A stretch of DNA of 19,975 nt from the NCBI GenBank assembly GCA_900771035.1, contig CAAGML010000152.1, positions 1-19,975 on the forward strand, in the 5' to 3' direction. Position numbers and translations under genes: made by a program. A model generated the notes under the pieces. That model saw only the letters and a program-made list of their open reading frames with translations, was not told the DNA's origin and made no database searches. The stretch comes from Bacteroidales bacterium (GTDB lineage: Bacteria > Bacteroidota > Bacteroidia > Bacteroidales > Paludibacteraceae). Of this stretch, positions 1 through 11,325 are shown in pieces; the first letter of the stretch is position 1, and the number at the start of each line of letters is the position of its first letter.

Positions 1-37
1 AAACCAAGTGTCGGGAGTTCGAGTCTCTCAACCCGTG
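1..37 (+). tRNA. trnW: 3' part of tRNA-Trp (5' end outside the window)
   Basis: The first 37 bases read as the variable loop, T arm and 3' acceptor strand of a tRNA. The T stem GGGAG (13-17) pairs with CTCTC (25-29) around the loop TTCGAGT, followed by the acceptor strand AACCCGT and discriminator G at 37. The stretch from the anticodon-stem side onward closely resembles E. coli tRNA-Trp (AAAACC, then GTGTTGGGAGTTCGAG), and trnW directly before secE is the usual order in Bacteroidales. CCA is not encoded. The anticodon lies outside the window, so the Trp identity rests on sequence resemblance and context. Confidence 0.85.
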
Positions 38-55
38 CATAAAACAAATAAGAAA

Positions 56-244
56 ATGAAACTTAACGCTTACTTGAAGGAATCCTATAGGGAGTTGAAA
101 GAGAAGACCACGTGGCCTACTCGGAAGGAACTCACTAACAGTGCGGTAGTCGTTTTGATTGCTTCCGTGGTTATTGCACTGATAGTATGGGTTATGGATT
201 TTGGTTTTGAGCACCTGATGACATTGGTTTACAAAATCATCTAA
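56..244 (+). CDS. secE: Preprotein translocase subunit SecE
   Basis: This encodes a 62-residue single-span SecE, the small essential subunit that clamps SecY in the Sec protein-export channel of the inner membrane. The N-terminal amphipathic part holds the family signature (YRELKEKTTWPTRKEL, about residues 10-26), followed by one hydrophobic segment (about residues 30-50, VVVLIASVVIALIVWVM). I chose the ATG at 56. An in-frame GTG at 8 would place the start inside tRNA-Trp and add residues unlike SecE. The length fits the short one-helix SecE of most bacteria rather than the three-helix E. coli form. It lies 18 bases before nusG and is surely co-transcribed with it. Confidence 0.95.
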   Translation: MKLNAYLKESYRELKEKTTWPTRKELTNSAVVVLIASVVIALIVWVMDFGFEHLMTLVYKII

Positions 245-249
245 TCAGT

Positions 250-255
250 AGGAGG
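250..255 (+). promoter_or_regulatory. Strong Shine-Dalgarno sequence of nusG
   Basis: AGGAGG ends seven bases before the nusG ATG at 263. A near-perfect Shine-Dalgarno box is unusual for this group, whose genes mostly have A-rich leaders without one. The other genes in this window follow the A-rich pattern. It supports the chosen nusG start. Confidence 0.7.
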
Positions 256-262
256 TTTCGCA

Positions 263-823
263 ATGGCTGAGAATGTGGCAAAATGGTATGCCGTGCATAC
301 AATAAGCGGCAAGGAATCAAAGGTTAGGGATTACATTATGGCAGATATAGCCAAGCCTAATTCCATTCTTGCCTCGTACGTCACACAGGTGTTGTCTCCT
401 ACCGAGAAGAAGGTTGTGCTCACTCAAGACGGTAAAAAGAAGGAGAAGGAGATGCTGCTCTTTCCTGGGTATGTCTTTATCGAGGCTATCTATGCGAAAG
501 AGTTGCCGAGTCTTTTGCGTGACAGTATCCCGTACATTATGGGATTTGTAGGCAATGATTTGAACAAAGAGCCTAACTGCCTTACCGCCGCCGAAGTCCG
601 TCGTCTTCAAGGTTATCAGACTAATTTCGATCAGATTGGGGAATCGGAAGAATACAGTTTCCATGTCGGGGATGCCGTCAAGGTTATCACAGACCCATTC
701 AATGGATTCTCCGGGACAATCGATGAGGTCAATAATGAGAAGAAGAAACTGAAAGTACTGGTGTCAATCTTCGGTCGTAACACGACCGTTGAGTTAAGTT
801 TCTCTCAAGTAGTAAAGGAATAA
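263..823 (+). CDS. nusG: Transcription termination/antitermination factor NusG
   Basis: NusG (186 residues) binds RNA polymerase during elongation, affects pausing and termination, and couples transcription to ribosomes through its C-terminal KOW domain. The N-terminal NGN domain is visible (KWYAVHTISGKESKVRDYI near the start, then LLFPGYVFIEA at about 65-75). The KOW domain covers about residues 132-186 (VGDAVKVITDPFNGFSGTI, ending SFSQVVKE). The linker contains a lysine-rich stretch (KKKEKE) typical of Bacteroidota NusG. It stands between secE and rplK, the almost universal order. Its Shine-Dalgarno box is stronger than those of its neighbours. Full length, with no sign of damage. Confidence 0.97.
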   Translation: MAENVAKWYAVHTISGKESKVRDYIMADIAKPNSILASYVTQVLSPTEKKVVLTQDGKKKEKEMLLFPGYVFIEAIYAKELPSLLRDSIPYIMGFVGNDLNKEPNCLTAAEVRRLQGYQTNFDQIGESEEYSFHVGDAVKVITDPFNGFSGTIDEVNNEKKKLKVLVSIFGRNTTVELSFSQVVKE

Positions 824-860
824 CCCCTTCTGTTACGGGTTGGGATTATCCCCTTCATCT
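822..860 (+). other. Hairpins in the nusG-rplK gap
   Basis: AACCC (822-826) pairs with GGGTT (837-841), and GGGA (843-846) with TCCC just beyond. No T tract follows, so this is not a standard terminator. In E. coli the rplK leader carries the site where ribosomal protein L1 represses the L11 operon. A similar role here is only a guess from position. Confidence 0.3.
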
Positions 861-889
861 ATTTAACAATTTACAAAAACTAAACAAAA

Positions 890-1330
890 ATGGCAAAAGA
901 AGTTGCTGGCTTTATTAAGTTACAAATCAAAGGTGGCGCAGCAAATCCATCACCTCCTGTAGGTCCAGCTCTTGGTTCCAAGGGTATTAACATTATGGAT
1001 TTCTGCAAGCAGTTCAATGCCAGAACTCAGGATAAGGCTGGTAAAGTACTCCCTGTAGTTATCACCTATTTTACAGATAAGACATTCACTTTCGTCGTAA
1101 AGACGCCTCCTGTAGCTGTTCAGCTTCTCGAAGCTGCCAAGGCTAAATCAGGTAGTGCAGAGCCTAACCGTAAGAAAGTGGCTGAAATCAGCTGGGATCA
1201 GGTGAAGACTATCGCCGAGGACAAGATGCCTGACCTGAACTGCTTCGAAGTTAAGGCTGCCATGAAGATGGTTGCCGGTACAGCGAGAAGTATGGGTATC
1301 GCCGTAAAGGGAGAGTTCCCTAATATGTAA
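890..1330 (+). CDS. rplK: 50S ribosomal protein L11
   Basis: L11 (146 residues) is part of the GTPase-associated centre of the 50S subunit, binds 23S rRNA together with the L10-L7/L12 stalk and is needed for normal factor-dependent GTP hydrolysis. The N-terminal domain carries the proline-rich loop [11 protein letters not shown] (about residues 20-30), the region contacted by thiopeptide antibiotics, with no visible unusual change. The C-terminal RNA-binding domain ends in GTARSMGI. Length matches the family (about 142 residues). The start is the ATG after an A-rich leader, and the gene is 21 bases upstream of rplA. Confidence 0.98.
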   Translation: MAKEVAGFIKLQIKGGAANPSPPVGPALGSKGINIMDFCKQFNARTQDKAGKVLPVVITYFTDKTFTFVVKTPPVAVQLLEAAKAKSGSAEPNRKKVAEISWDQVKTIAEDKMPDLNCFEVKAAMKMVAGTARSMGIAVKGEFPNM

Positions 1331-1351
1331 TCTTAAAAACTTCAATTTGAA

Positions 1352-2050
1352 ATGAGTAAACTTACAAAAAATCAAAAGTTGGTTGCCGAGAAGATTGAAG
1401 CGAATAAGGCTTACACTCTGAAAGAGGCTTCTCAGTTGGTTAAGGAGATTTCGACCACTAAATTCGATGCATCTGTAGATATTGACGTACGTCTCGGTGT
1501 TGACCCTCGTAAGGCAAACCAGATGGTACGCGGTGTCGTTTCACTTCCAAACGGTACAGGTAAGCAGGTTCGCGTGCTTGCCCTCTGTACATCGGACAAA
1601 GAGGCAGATGCCAAGGCTGCAGGCGCAGACTACGTAGGATTGGATGAGTATATCGAGAAAATCAAAGGCGGTTGGACTGACGTTGACGTCATCATCACAA
1701 TGCCTCAGATTATGGGTAAGATTGGTGCCCTCGGTCGTATTCTCGGTCCTCGCGGACTCATGCCTAACCCTAAGAGCGGTACCGTTACGATGGATATCGC
1801 GGGTGCCGTAAAAGAGGTAAAACAAGGTAAGATTGATTTCAAGGTTGACAAGACCGGAATCGTTCACACCTCTATCGGCAAAGTATCGTTTACCCCAGAG
1901 CAGATTGCAGGCAATGCCCGCGAGTTCATGAACACCATCATGAAACTGAAACCATCTTCAGCTAAGGGTACATACGTAAAGAGCGTTTATCTTTCTTCGA
2001 CAATGAGTCGTGGTATAAAACTTGATGTTAAATCGTTCGAGGAGAACTAA
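1352..2050 (+). CDS. rplA: 50S ribosomal protein L1
   Basis: L1 (232 residues) forms the L1 stalk of the large subunit that helps release deacylated tRNA, and in many bacteria it also represses translation of its own operon mRNA. The family signature is present at about residues 115-150 ([31 protein letters not shown]), shown here only for orientation, with the typical C-terminal region [18 protein letters not shown]. It follows rplK by 21 bases and is followed by rplJ after 12 bases. That gap is too short to hold the long L10 leader known upstream of rplJ in E. coli, so regulation through L10 must differ or use sequence inside rplA. Confidence 0.98.
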   Translation: MSKLTKNQKLVAEKIEANKAYTLKEASQLVKEISTTKFDASVDIDVRLGVDPRKANQMVRGVVSLPNGTGKQVRVLALCTSDKEADAKAAGADYVGLDEYIEKIKGGWTDVDVIITMPQIMGKIGALGRILGPRGLMPNPKSGTVTMDIAGAVKEVKQGKIDFKVDKTGIVHTSIGKVSFTPEQIAGNAREFMNTIMKLKPSSAKGTYVKSVYLSSTMSRGIKLDVKSFEEN

Positions 2051-2062
2051 TAATGCGGTATT

Positions 2063-2578
2063 ATGAAAAAGGAAGATAAAAGCGTTATCATTGAAAATAT
2101 CAAAGAGGTAGTATCCCAATACCCACACTTCTACCTGACAGAGACTTCAGGAATGAATGCAGCGCAGGTCAGTGAGTTGCGTCGTGCTTGCTTCAAGGCT
2201 GACATCAAGATGTTGGTTGTCAAGAACAAGCTTATGATTAAGGCACTCGACCAGCTTGAGGCTGATTACTCTCCTCTTTACACTGCTCTCAAAGAGAACA
2301 CCGCAGTCCTGTTTTCAAACGTCGGCAATGCTCCTGCCCGCCTTATCAAGGATTTCAACGGCAAGAACATGAAGCCAACACTCAAGGGTGCATACGTTGA
2401 GGAGTCAATCTATGGTGCAGACCAGCTTGAGACTCTGTGCAGCATCAAGAGCAAGAACGAACTCATCGCAGATGTTATTGCACTGTTGCAATCGCCTGCC
2501 AAGAATGTCGTTTCCGCCCTTCAGTCTGGTGGCAACACTATCCACGGCGTGCTGAAAACTTTGGCTGAGCGTCAATAA
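2063..2578 (+). CDS. rplJ: 50S ribosomal protein L10
   Basis: L10 (171 residues) is the base of the ribosomal stalk. Its N-terminal domain binds 23S rRNA next to L11 and its C-terminal helix carries L7/L12 dimers. The N-terminal domain is recognisable (FYLTETSGMNAAQVSELRRA at about residues 23-42, MLVVKNKLMIKA near 55). The C-terminal tail (LLQSPAKNVVSALQSGGNTI, then VLKTLAERQ) fits the dimer-binding helix. Length is normal. It starts 12 bases after the rplA stop and ends 66 bases before rplL. Confidence 0.97.
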   Translation: MKKEDKSVIIENIKEVVSQYPHFYLTETSGMNAAQVSELRRACFKADIKMLVVKNKLMIKALDQLEADYSPLYTALKENTAVLFSNVGNAPARLIKDFNGKNMKPTLKGAYVEESIYGADQLETLCSIKSKNELIADVIALLQSPAKNVVSALQSGGNTIHGVLKTLAERQ

Positions 2579-2644
2579 TCAATAAGACCTTCCGACGCTG
2601 AGGTCGCTAAACTTTAAAAAATAAACAATTAAAATATTACGACA

Positions 2645-3019
2645 ATGGCAGATTTGAAAGCTTTTGCTGAACAATTGGTAAACTTAACTGTTAAAGAGGT
2701 TAACGAGTTGGCCGAAATTTTGAAAAACGAATATGGTATTGAGCCAGCTGCTGCTGCAGTAGCTGTTGCTGCCGGTCCTGCCGCAGCAGGTCCTGCTGTC
2801 GAGGAGAAGACTTCTTTCGACGTTGTGCTCAAGGCTGCTGGTGCCAGCAAGCTTGCCGTAGTTAAGCTCGTTAAGGAACTCACAGGTCTTGGTCTTAAAG
2901 AGGCTAAAGATATGGTTGACGGTGCTCCTTCTACAATCAAAGAGGGTCTTGCTAAGGAAGAGGCAGAAAACCTCAAAAAGCAGCTCACTGAGGCAGGTGC
3001 TGAGGTTGAACTTAAGTAA
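2645..3019 (+). CDS. rplL: 50S ribosomal protein L7/L12
   Basis: L7/L12 (124 residues) is the multicopy acidic stalk protein that recruits and stimulates translation GTPases. The N-terminal dimerisation domain covers residues 1 to about 33, followed by an alanine/glycine/proline-rich hinge (about 36-54) and the conserved C-terminal factor-binding domain ([20 protein letters not shown], then [17 protein letters not shown]). The rplJ-rplL gap contains a short possible hairpin (GACCT at 2586-2590 with AGGTC at 2601-2605) of unknown meaning. Downstream is a clear hairpin with a T run before rpoB, which fits the need to make far more L12 than RNA polymerase. Confidence 0.98.
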   Translation: MADLKAFAEQLVNLTVKEVNELAEILKNEYGIEPAAAAVAVAAGPAAAGPAVEEKTSFDVVLKAAGASKLAVVKLVKELTGLGLKEAKDMVDGAPSTIKEGLAKEEAENLKKQLTEAGAEVELK

Positions 3020-3023
3020 GAGA

Positions 3024-3041
3024 TTTCCTGTTTATCAGGAA
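3024..3041 (+). other. Short hairpin just after rplL
   Basis: TTCCTG pairs perfectly with CAGGAA around TTTAT, a few bases after the rplL stop and immediately before the larger attenuator hairpin. It may be a processing or stabilising element for the rplL 3' end. No T run follows. Confidence 0.4.
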
Positions 3042-3045
3042 CAGT

Positions 3046-3087
3046 GGTTTAGATTCTTGCTCTCGGGGCAAGTCTCTAAACCTTTTT
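3046..3087 (+). terminator. Intrinsic terminator/attenuator between rplL and rpoB
   Basis: GGTTTAGA (3046-3053) pairs with TCTAAACC (3075-3082). Inside it, across a two-base internal loop, CTTGC (3056-3060) pairs with GCAAG (3068-3072) around a seven-base loop. Five T follow (3083-3087). rpoB and rpoC must still be transcribed, so it most likely works as a partial terminator that sets the ratio of ribosomal protein to polymerase mRNA, as the attenuator at this position does in E. coli. That functional reading is inferred. Confidence 0.8.
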
Positions 3088-3137
3088 ATGTATTAAATTT
3101 CTACCTTTCTTAAATTCAACAATTATCCTAAATTCAA

Positions 3138-6100
3138 ATGTCGCAACAAACAGAAAATCAAAGAATAAGCTTTGCCAGAACGATTAGTCGTTTTCCATAT
3201 CCCGACTTTTTGGAGGTGCAGCTTAAGTCGTTTAGAGATTTCTTTCAGCTGGACACTTCGACCGACCATCGTAAGGATGAGGGTCTCTACAAAGTGTTTT
3301 CAGAGAACTTCCCTATTGAGGATACCAGAAATAATTTCAAGCTTGAGTTTCTTGACTACTATGTGGAGCCTCCGAGATATACAATAGACGAGTGTCTTCT
3401 CAGAGGTCTGACCTACAATGTCCCACTCAAGGCAAAACTGAAACTCTCGTGCAATGACGCAGACCACGACTCATTCGAGACAGTGGTTCAGGATGTGTAT
3501 CTCGGCAATATTCCATATATGACCGACAAAGGCACATTCGTCATCAATGGTGCGGAGCGTGTGATTGTGTCCCAACTTCACCGTTCACCTGGTGTTTTCT
3601 TTGGTCAGAGTGTTCACACGAATGGTACGAAACTTTATTCCGCGCGTATCATACCATTCCGCGGCAGTTGGATTGAGTTCGCCACAGACATCAACAATGT
3701 CATGTACGCCTACATCGACAGAAAGAAGAAACTTCCTGTCACAACCCTTTTGCGCGCAATCGGTTTTGAGACCGATAAAGACATACTTGACACCTTTGAG
3801 TTGGCAGAGGAGGTCAAGGTTAATAAAACCAACCTGAAACGTTTAGTGGGCCGTCGTCTTGCAGGTCGTGTCCTGAAGGTACACTACGAGGAGTTCAACG
3901 ATGAGGCAACAGGCGAGGTGACATCTATCCCTCGTACCATCACAGTCGTTGACCGTGACCAGCTTATATCCAATGACAATATCCAAGCCATCGTAGATTC
4001 GGAGAATCCTACAATCCTGCTGCACAAAGAGGATCAGAACCAGAACGATTTCCAGATTATCTACAACACTCTGCAGAAAGACCCAACAAATTCGGGCCGT
4101 GACGCAGTGCTACATATCTATCGTCAGCTCCGTAATGCTGAACCTGCTGACGACCAGACCGCCCGTGATGTGATTAACGGTCTCTTCTTCTCGGAGAAAC
4201 GTTATGACCTCGGCGAGGTGGGCAGATACAGAATCAATAAGAAACTCAACCTGACCACCGACATGAAGACCAGGGTGCTCACGCGCGAGGACATTATTGA
4301 AATCATCAAGTATCTGATACAGTTGATAAATTCAAAGGTTACTGTGGATGATATAGACCACCTCAGCAACCGTCGTGTACGTACCGTGGGCGAGCAGTTG
4401 GCAAACCAGTTCAGTGTCGGTCTTGCCCGCATGTCACGTACCATCCGTGAGAAAATGAACGTGAGGGACAGCGAGGTGTTCACTCCTACGGAGCTTGTCA
4501 ACACCAAGACTATCTCTTCCGTAATCAATACATATTTCGGAACCAATGCGTTGTCCCAGTTCATGGATCAGACCAACCCATTGGCGGAAATCACACACAA
4601 ACGCCGTCTGTCAGCCCTCGGTCCTGGTGGTCTTTCGCGTGACCGTGCAGGTTTCGAGGTGCGTGACGTACATTATACGCATTACGGCCGTCTCTGTCCA
4701 ATCGAGACTCCAGAGGGACCTAACATCGGCCTTATCTCGTCTCTTTGCATATATGCAAAAATCAATGAGCTCGGCTTTATCTCGACACCTTACCGTAAAG
4801 TGGATGATGGTAAAGTTGACCTCGATAATGCCCATGTGAAATATTATACCGCTGAGGATGAGGAGGAGTCGGTAGTAGCTCAGGGTAACGCACCTTTGAA
4901 TGAGGACGGCACATTCATCCGCACGAAGGTAAAAGCCCGCGAAGAGGCTGATTTCCCTCTTGTCGCACCTAACGAGGTCAACCTGATGGATGTGGCTCCA
5001 CAGCAGATTGCATCTATCGCCGCCGCACTTATTCCATTCCTTGAACATGATGATGCCAACCGTGCGTTGATGGGTTCAAACATGATGCGTCAGGCAGTGC
5101 CTCTGCTCCGCAGCGAGGCTCCTATAGTAGGTACAGGCATAGAGCGTCAAATGATGCAGGATTCGCGTACACAGATTGCCGCTGAGGGTGACGGTGTCGT
5201 TGAGTTTGTCGATGCCTCGAAGATTCGTGTGCGTTACGACAGGACAGAGGATGAGGAGTTCTGTGCTTTCGACGAGCCTGTCAAAGAGTACATGCTTCCT
5301 AAGTTCCGTCGTACCAACCAAGATACAACAATTGACCTTCGTCCAATTGTCCGCCGTGGCGAACGTGTCACAAACGGTCAGATTATGACTGAAGGTTACT
5401 CATCGCAGGGCGGTGAACTTGCCCTTGGTCGTAACCTCAAGGTTGCATACATTCCTTGGAAGGGTTATAATTATGAGGATGCCATTGTTCTTAACGAGCG
5501 TATTGTCCGTGAAGATATATTCACTTCAGTTCACGTAAGCGAGTACCAGCTTGAGGTCCGCGAGACCAAACGTGGCGAGGAGCAGTTCACCAAGGATATT
5601 CCTAACGTCAGCGAAGAGGCGACACGTAATCTCGACGCTAACGGATTGATACGCATCGGTGCTCATGTAATCCCTGGCGACATTTTGGTTGGAAAGATTA
5701 CCCCTAAGGGCGAGACTGACCCAACACCTGAAGAGAAACTTCTCCGCGCCATATTCGGTGACCTTGCCGGTGATGTCAAGGATGCGTCGCTCAAGGCTAC
5801 TCCTTCACTGAAGGGTGTAATCATCGGTCGTGACCTCTATGAGAAGGCGGTAAACAAGAATAATAAGAAAACGCGCGAGGCAGAGAAGGCTATAGCAGAG
5901 CAATATGAGAAAGAGTTCCGTGAGGAGGTTGCCACACTGAAAAACCTTCTCGTCACCAAGTTGATGGCTACCATAACCGGTAAAACATCTCAGGGTGTGA
6001 AGAGCTATATGAACACTGAGGTAATCCCTAAGGGACAGAAATTCACTCTCAAGCAGCTCAACGAGATAGACTACACAAGTGTGCAACTTACCAAGTGGAC

Positions 6101-6956
6101 AACCGATAGTCAGAAGAATGACATCGTTCGTGATACTATTTCTAACTATCTGCGCAAGGTTAAGGAACTTGATGCCCAACTGAAGCGTAAGAAACTCAGT
6201 CTGAGCGTAGGTGATGAGCTTCCTTCGGGCATTATGAAACTTGCTAAGGTCTATGTCGCCAAGAAACGTAAAATCCGTGTAGGTGACAAGATGGCAGGTC
6301 GCCATGGTAACAAGGGTATCGTGTCGAAGATTGTCCGTCAGGAGGATATGCCGTTCCTCGCAGATGGTACTCCTGTAGATATATGTCTTAACCCATTAGG
6401 TGTGCCTTCTCGTATGAACCTTGGTCAGATTTTCGAGGCTGTTCTCGGTTGGGCTGGTAAGGAACTTGGTGTCAAGTTCGCAACCCCTATCTTTGATGGT
6501 GCATCAGTTGACGACCTCAATGAGTGGTGCGACAAGGCAGGCGTTCCAAGATACGGCAAGACATATCTTTACGACGGTGAGACCGGTGACCGCTTTGACC
6601 AACCTGCCACTGTAGGTGTGACTTACTTCCTCAAGCTTGGTCACATGGTCGATGACAAGATGCACGCACGTTCTATCGGTCCTTACTCTCTCATCACTCA
6701 GCAACCTCTTGGTGGTAAGGCACAATTTGGTGGTCAGCGTTTCGGAGAGATGGAGGTTTGGGCTCTTGAGGCATTCGGAGCTTCAAGTGTTCTTCAGGAG
6801 ATTCTGACTGTCAAGTCGGATGATGTTATGGGCCGTGCCAAGGCTTACGAGGCTATTGTTAAGGGCGAGAATATGCCTGTCGCTGGTATCCCTGAGTCCC
6901 TCAATGTCCTTATCCATGAGCTTCGCGGTTTGGGATTAAGTATAAAACTCGAATAA
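3138..6956 (+). CDS. rpoB: DNA-directed RNA polymerase subunit beta
   Basis: RpoB (1272 residues) is the beta subunit of RNA polymerase, forming one side of the active-site cleft. Landmarks include LHRSPGVFF at about 148-156, the rifampicin-binding cluster at about residues 472-495 ([19 protein letters not shown]) and the C-terminal [13 protein letters not shown] and [19 protein letters not shown], which contact beta-prime. The main rifampicin contact residues are the sensitive forms: D477, H487 and S492, equivalent to E. coli D516, H526 and S531. Length is typical for Bacteroidota. It starts at the ATG after the attenuator region and lies only 12 bases before rpoC. Confidence 0.99.
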   Translation: MSQQTENQRISFARTISRFPYPDFLEVQLKSFRDFFQLDTSTDHRKDEGLYKVFSENFPIEDTRNNFKLEFLDYYVEPPRYTIDECLLRGLTYNVPLKAKLKLSCNDADHDSFETVVQDVYLGNIPYMTDKGTFVINGAERVIVSQLHRSPGVFFGQSVHTNGTKLYSARIIPFRGSWIEFATDINNVMYAYIDRKKKLPVTTLLRAIGFETDKDILDTFELAEEVKVNKTNLKRLVGRRLAGRVLKVHYEEFNDEATGEVTSIPRTITVVDRDQLISNDNIQAIVDSENPTILLHKEDQNQNDFQIIYNTLQKDPTNSGRDAVLHIYRQLRNAEPADDQTARDVINGLFFSEKRYDLGEVGRYRINKKLNLTTDMKTRVLTREDIIEIIKYLIQLINSKVTVDDIDHLSNRRVRTVGEQLANQFSVGLARMSRTIREKMNVRDSEVFTPTELVNTKTISSVINTYFGTNALSQFMDQTNPLAEITHKRRLSALGPGGLSRDRAGFEVRDVHYTHYGRLCPIETPEGPNIGLISSLCIYAKINELGFISTPYRKVDDGKVDLDNAHVKYYTAEDEEESVVAQGNAPLNEDGTFIRTKVKAREEADFPLVAPNEVNLMDVAPQQIASIAAALIPFLEHDDANRALMGSNMMRQAVPLLRSEAPIVGTGIERQMMQDSRTQIAAEGDGVVEFVDASKIRVRYDRTEDEEFCAFDEPVKEYMLPKFRRTNQDTTIDLRPIVRRGERVTNGQIMTEGYSSQGGELALGRNLKVAYIPWKGYNYEDAIVLNERIVREDIFTSVHVSEYQLEVRETKRGEEQFTKDIPNVSEEATRNLDANGLIRIGAHVIPGDILVGKITPKGETDPTPEEKLLRAIFGDLAGDVKDASLKATPSLKGVIIGRDLYEKAVNKNNKKTREAEKAIAEQYEKEFREEVATLKNLLVTKLMATITGKTSQGVKSYMNTEVIPKGQKFTLKQLNEIDYTSVQLTKWTTDSQKNDIVRDTISNYLRKVKELDAQLKRKKLSLSVGDELPSGIMKLAKVYVAKKRKIRVGDKMAGRHGNKGIVSKIVRQEDMPFLADGTPVDICLNPLGVPSRMNLGQIFEAVLGWAGKELGVKFATPIFDGASVDDLNEWCDKAGVPRYGKTYLYDGETGDRFDQPATVGVTYFLKLGHMVDDKMHARSIGPYSLITQQPLGGKAQFGGQRFGEMEVWALEAFGASSVLQEILTVKSDDVMGRAKAYEAIVKGENMPVAGIPESLNVLIHELRGLGLSIKLE

Positions 6957-6968
6957 TATATATCTAAT

Positions 6969-9900
6969 ATGGCATTTAGACATGATAATAAAGCCAAGAC
7001 CAACTTTACGAAGATCAGAATCACCCTTGCTTCGCCAGAGGAGATTCTTGAGTCTTCGCATGGTGAGGTCTTGAAACCAGAAACAATAAATTACCGCACG
7101 TACAAACCTGAACGTGACGGCTTGTTCTGTGAGCGTATTTTCGGACCTACCAAAGATTACGAGTGTCATTGCGGTAAATACAAGAGAATCAGGTATAAAG
7201 GTATAGTCTGCGACCGTTGCGGCGTTGAGGTTACCGAGAAGAAAGTACGTCGTGAACGTGCGGGTCATATTCAACTGGTTGTTCCAGTGGCTCATATCTG
7301 GTATTTCCGTTCCACACCTAATAAGATAGGCTACCTGCTTGGTCTTCCTTCAAAGAAGCTTGAGGCTATCATTTATTATGAGAAGTATATTGTTCTCCAA
7401 CCAGGAGTACTTCAAGCAAAATTCGATGAGGATGGCAAACTCATCAACGAAGGCGTGATGGCAGGAGACCTTATAGACGAGGAAAAGTATCAGAAACTTC
7501 AGGAGATAATAGACAGAGACTATCGTGGAAATCAGTTCCTGGAGGACTCTGACCCTGAGAAATTCGTCTGCAAGATGGGTGCTGAGGCTATTTATGATAT
7601 GCTGAAGAGCCTTGACCTTGACCAACTTTCATACGAGTTGCGTAACACAGCCAACACTGACGGTTCGCAGCAGCGTCGCACCGAGGCACTCAAACGTCTT
7701 AACGTCGTTGAGTCTTTCCGTGCCTCAAGGGAATATAACAAGCCTGAGTGGATGATTCTCAAGACATTGCCTGTCATTCCTCCTGAGTTGCGTCCTCTCG
7801 TGCCTCTGGATGGTGGTCGTTTCGCTACTTCTGACCTTAATGACCTCTATCGTCGTGTCATCATCCGTAACAACCGTCTCAAACGCCTTATGGAGATTAA
7901 GGCTCCAGAGGTAATTCTCCGTAACGAGAAACGTATGCTTCAGGAGTCTGTTGATTCACTTATCGACAACTCCCGTAAGTCCAGCGCAATGAAGAGCGAG
8001 CAGAACCGTCCTCTCAAGTCACTTACCGATGGTCTCAAAGGTAAGCAGGGACGTTTCCGTCAGAACCTTCTCGGTAAACGTGTTGACTACTCCGCACGTT
8101 CCGTTATCGTTGTCGGTCCTGAGCTCAATATGCACGAATGCGGTCTTCCTAAGGATATGGCGGCTGAGCTTTATAAACCATTCATCATCCGTAAACTCAT
8201 TGAGCGTGGTATCGTCAAGACTGTCAAGTCAGCCAAGAAGTTTATTGACCGCAAGGATCCTGTGATATGGGATATCCTTGAGCATGTGATGAAAGGTCAT
8301 CCAGTTCTCCTCAACCGTGCCCCTACGCTTCACCGTCTTGGTATTCAGGCTTTCCAGCCTAAACTCATCGAGGGTAAGGCTATCCAGCTTCACCCATTGG
8401 CTTGTACTGCGTTCAATGCCGACTTTGATGGTGACCAGATGGCTGTGCACTTGCCTCTCGGCAATGAGGCTGTACTTGAGGCTCAGATGCTGATGCTTGC
8501 CTCGCACAACATCCTTAATCCTGCCAACGGCGCTCCTATCACCGTGCCATCGCAGGATATGGTTCTTGGTCTTTACTATATAACCAAAGAGCGTCCAGGT
8601 GTCAAGGGCGAGGGGCTCACGTTCTACTCTCCTGAGGAGGTCAAGATTGCTTATAATGAGAAGATTGTCGATATTCACGCTATTATCAACGTCCGTGTTG
8701 ATGACCGTGATGCAGATGGCAACTATATTAACCATATTGTTGAGAAAACCACTGTAGGACGTGTACTTGTCAATGAGTTCGTTCCTAAAGAGTGTGGCTT
8801 CCTCAATATACTTCTTTCCAAAAAGTCTCTCCGTAACGTCATCAGCGATGTTATTGAAAGATGTGGTGTTGCCCGTACAGCCCAGTTCCTTGACAAGATT
8901 AAGAATATGGGTTATTATAATGCGTTCAAGGGCGGACTTTCGTTCAACCTTGCGGATGTCATCGTTCCTGAGGAGAAGGAACAACTTGTAGGCAAAGGCT
9001 ACGAGGAGGTTGACAGCATTATGGACGACTATAATATGGGTGTGCTTACCAACGGTGAGCGTTACAACAAGATTATTGATGTATGGACACACGTCAACCA
9101 GGAACTTACCAATGTCGTGATGAAGAAACTTTCGTCCGACAATCAGGGCTTCAACTCTATTTATATGATGCTTGACTCTGGTGCGCGTGGTTCCCGCGAG
9201 CAGATTCGTCAGCTCTCAGGTATGCGTGGTCTGATGGCTAAGCCTCAGAAAGCAGGTGCCGAAGGTAACCAGATTATCGAAAACCCAATTCTTGCGAACT
9301 TCAAAGAGGGACTGTCAGTGTTGGAGTACTTTATCTCAACACACGGTGCCCGTAAGGGTCTTGCCGATACAGCGTTGAAGACTGCCGATGCAGGTTATCT
9401 CACCCGTCGTCTCGTCGATGTTTCGCATGATGTGATTATTACCGAGGAGGATTGCGGTACTCTCCGTGGTCTTGTAGCAACTGAAATCAAGAAGAATGAG
9501 GAGGTTGCTGTGACTCTCTACGAAAGAATCCTTGGCCGTGTCTCTGTTCATGACATCGTTGACCCTCTTTCCGGCGAAATTATTGTCCATGCAGGAGAAG
9601 AAATAGTCGAGGAAACAGCCAAACGTATCCAAGAATCGCCTATCGAGCGTGTCGAAATCCGTTCGGTTCTCACCTGCGAGGCTAAACATGGCGTTTGCGC
9701 TAAATGTTACGGACGTAACCTTGCCACTGGCCGTTTGGTCAACAAGGGCGAGGCTGTCGGCGTAATCGCTGCACAGTCTATCGGTGAGCCTGGTACACAG
9801 CTGACCCTCCGTACCTTCCACGTCGGTGGTGTGGCTTCTAACGCTGCTGTCGATAATAGTATTATCGCCAAGTATGATGGACGTTTAGAGATTGACGAGC

Positions 9901-11306
9901 TTCGTACAGTAGATGTAGAGGATGCAACAGGCTCTAAATATCAGGTTGTTGTCGGTCGTATGGCTGAAATGCGTCTCATTGACCTCAATACTGGTATTCC
10001 ATTGACTACTCAGTCAATTCCTTACGGTGCAAAACTCTTTGTCGCTCCTGAGGACATACTCAAGAAAGGTGACAAGATTTGCGAGTTCGACCCATATAAT
10101 GCTGTCGTAGTGTCTGAGGTTGAGGGTGATGTCGAGTTTGAGTCACTCATTGAGAACAACACCTTCAAGTCTGAGTCAGATGACAATACGGGTATGAATG
10201 AACGTATCATCATCGAGTCTAAGGATAGGACAAAGGCTCCTGCCGCCAAGATTGTGGCTTCAACGGGCGAGATTCTCAAGACATACAACCTTCCTGTGGG
10301 TGCCCACCTTCAGATTGAGGAGAAACAACATATCAAACCTGGTGACCTTATCGTTAAGATTCCACGTGCTGTAGGTAGTGCCGGTGATATTACCGGTGGT
10401 CTTCCTCGTGTTACCGAACTTTTCGAGGCTCGTAACCCTTCAAATCCTGCCGTTGTTGCCGAGATTGATGGTGAAGTCACGTTCGGCAAGCTCAAACGTG
10501 GTAACCGTGAGGTTGTTGTCACCTCTAAGACCGGCGAGGAGAAGAAATACCTTGTCTCACTCTCCAAGCAATTGCTCGTTCAGGAAGGTGACTATGTCCG
10601 TGCAGGTACGCCACTTTCAGATGGCGCAGTAACTCCAGCCGACATTCTTGCCATTAAAGGCCCTACCGCTGTTCAGGAGTATATCGTTAACGAGGTTCAG
10701 GATGTCTATCGTCTTCAGGGTGTTAAGATTAATGACAAGCACTTTGAGGTTATCGTTCGACAGATGATGCGCAAGGTTCAGATTGATGATGCTGGTGATA
10801 CGCGCTTCCTTGAGGGACAGATGGTTGACCGTCTTGACTTCATTGAGGAGAATGACCGTATCTGGGGTAGGAAAGTCGTTACAGACAAGGGCGACTCAGA
10901 GGTGTTCTCTGTTGGTCAGATTGTCACTATGCGTAAACTGCGTGATGAGAACTCATCACTCAAACGTCGTGACCTTCGTCTTGTACAGACCCGTGACGCA
11001 CAGCCTGCGACTTCCATACAGATGCTTCAAGGTATCACCCGTGCGGCTCTCCAGACCAAGAGTTTCATCTCCGCCGCATCATTCCAGGAGACTCCACGTG
11101 TGCTCAACGAGGCTGCCATCAACGCCAAGGTTGACTTCCTCGAGGGTATGAAGGAAAATGTAATCTGTGGTCATAAAATTCCTGCCGGAACAGGTCTCCG
11201 CGAGTACGACAACCTTATCGTAACTTCAATGGACGACTATCAGATAAAGGCGGAAGTTAGCCGTAATGTCACCGACATTGACGACCTTTCGGATGTGAAT
11301 CAATAA
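6969..11306 (+). CDS. rpoC: DNA-directed RNA polymerase subunit beta-prime
   Basis: RpoC (1445 residues) carries the catalytic magnesium site of RNA polymerase. The absolutely conserved NADFDGDQM motif is at residues 483-491, with the three metal-binding aspartates D485, D487 and D489. The N-terminal zinc site has cysteines at 66, 68, 81 and 84. The second zinc site has cysteines at 829, 903, 910 and 913. The trigger-loop region ([17 protein letters not shown]) follows the second zinc site. No intein, split or large insertion is visible. It is translated from an ATG 12 bases after rpoB and is followed by a long hairpin. Confidence 0.99.
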   Translation: MAFRHDNKAKTNFTKIRITLASPEEILESSHGEVLKPETINYRTYKPERDGLFCERIFGPTKDYECHCGKYKRIRYKGIVCDRCGVEVTEKKVRRERAGHIQLVVPVAHIWYFRSTPNKIGYLLGLPSKKLEAIIYYEKYIVLQPGVLQAKFDEDGKLINEGVMAGDLIDEEKYQKLQEIIDRDYRGNQFLEDSDPEKFVCKMGAEAIYDMLKSLDLDQLSYELRNTANTDGSQQRRTEALKRLNVVESFRASREYNKPEWMILKTLPVIPPELRPLVPLDGGRFATSDLNDLYRRVIIRNNRLKRLMEIKAPEVILRNEKRMLQESVDSLIDNSRKSSAMKSEQNRPLKSLTDGLKGKQGRFRQNLLGKRVDYSARSVIVVGPELNMHECGLPKDMAAELYKPFIIRKLIERGIVKTVKSAKKFIDRKDPVIWDILEHVMKGHPVLLNRAPTLHRLGIQAFQPKLIEGKAIQLHPLACTAFNADFDGDQMAVHLPLGNEAVLEAQMLMLASHNILNPANGAPITVPSQDMVLGLYYITKERPGVKGEGLTFYSPEEVKIAYNEKIVDIHAIINVRVDDRDADGNYINHIVEKTTVGRVLVNEFVPKECGFLNILLSKKSLRNVISDVIERCGVARTAQFLDKIKNMGYYNAFKGGLSFNLADVIVPEEKEQLVGKGYEEVDSIMDDYNMGVLTNGERYNKIIDVWTHVNQELTNVVMKKLSSDNQGFNSIYMMLDSGARGSREQIRQLSGMRGLMAKPQKAGAEGNQIIENPILANFKEGLSVLEYFISTHGARKGLADTALKTADAGYLTRRLVDVSHDVIITEEDCGTLRGLVATEIKKNEEVAVTLYERILGRVSVHDIVDPLSGEIIVHAGEEIVEETAKRIQESPIERVEIRSVLTCEAKHGVCAKCYGRNLATGRLVNKGEAVGVIAAQSIGEPGTQLTLRTFHVGGVASNAAVDNSIIAKYDGRLEIDELRTVDVEDATGSKYQVVVGRMAEMRLIDLNTGIPLTTQSIPYGAKLFVAPEDILKKGDKICEFDPYNAVVVSEVEGDVEFESLIENNTFKSESDDNTGMNERIIIESKDRTKAPAAKIVASTGEILKTYNLPVGAHLQIEEKQHIKPGDLIVKIPRAVGSAGDITGGLPRVTELFEARNPSNPAVVAEIDGEVTFGKLKRGNREVVVTSKTGEEKKYLVSLSKQLLVQEGDYVRAGTPLSDGAVTPADILAIKGPTAVQEYIVNEVQDVYRLQGVKINDKHFEVIVRQMMRKVQIDDAGDTRFLEGQMVDRLDFIEENDRIWGRKVVTDKGDSEVFSVGQIVTMRKLRDENSSLKRRDLRLVQTRDAQPATSIQMLQGITRAALQTKSFISAASFQETPRVLNEAAINAKVDFLEGMKENVICGHKIPAGTGLREYDNLIVTSMDDYQIKAEVSRNVTDIDDLSDVNQ

Positions 11307-11325
11307 AAAATATTACTTGTCAATT

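Noticed and set aside
8..55. secE start at the in-frame GTG at 8
   Set aside because: It lies within tRNA-Trp and adds 16 residues that do not resemble SecE; the ATG at 56 fits the family.
4551..4620. Possible rifampicin-resistance changes in rpoB
   Set aside because: The residues equivalent to E. coli D516, H526 and S531 are all the sensitive type.
8229..9092. 287-codon open frame on the minus strand
   Set aside because: It lies entirely within rpoC, whose strand carries all conserved motifs; it is a shadow of biased codon use.
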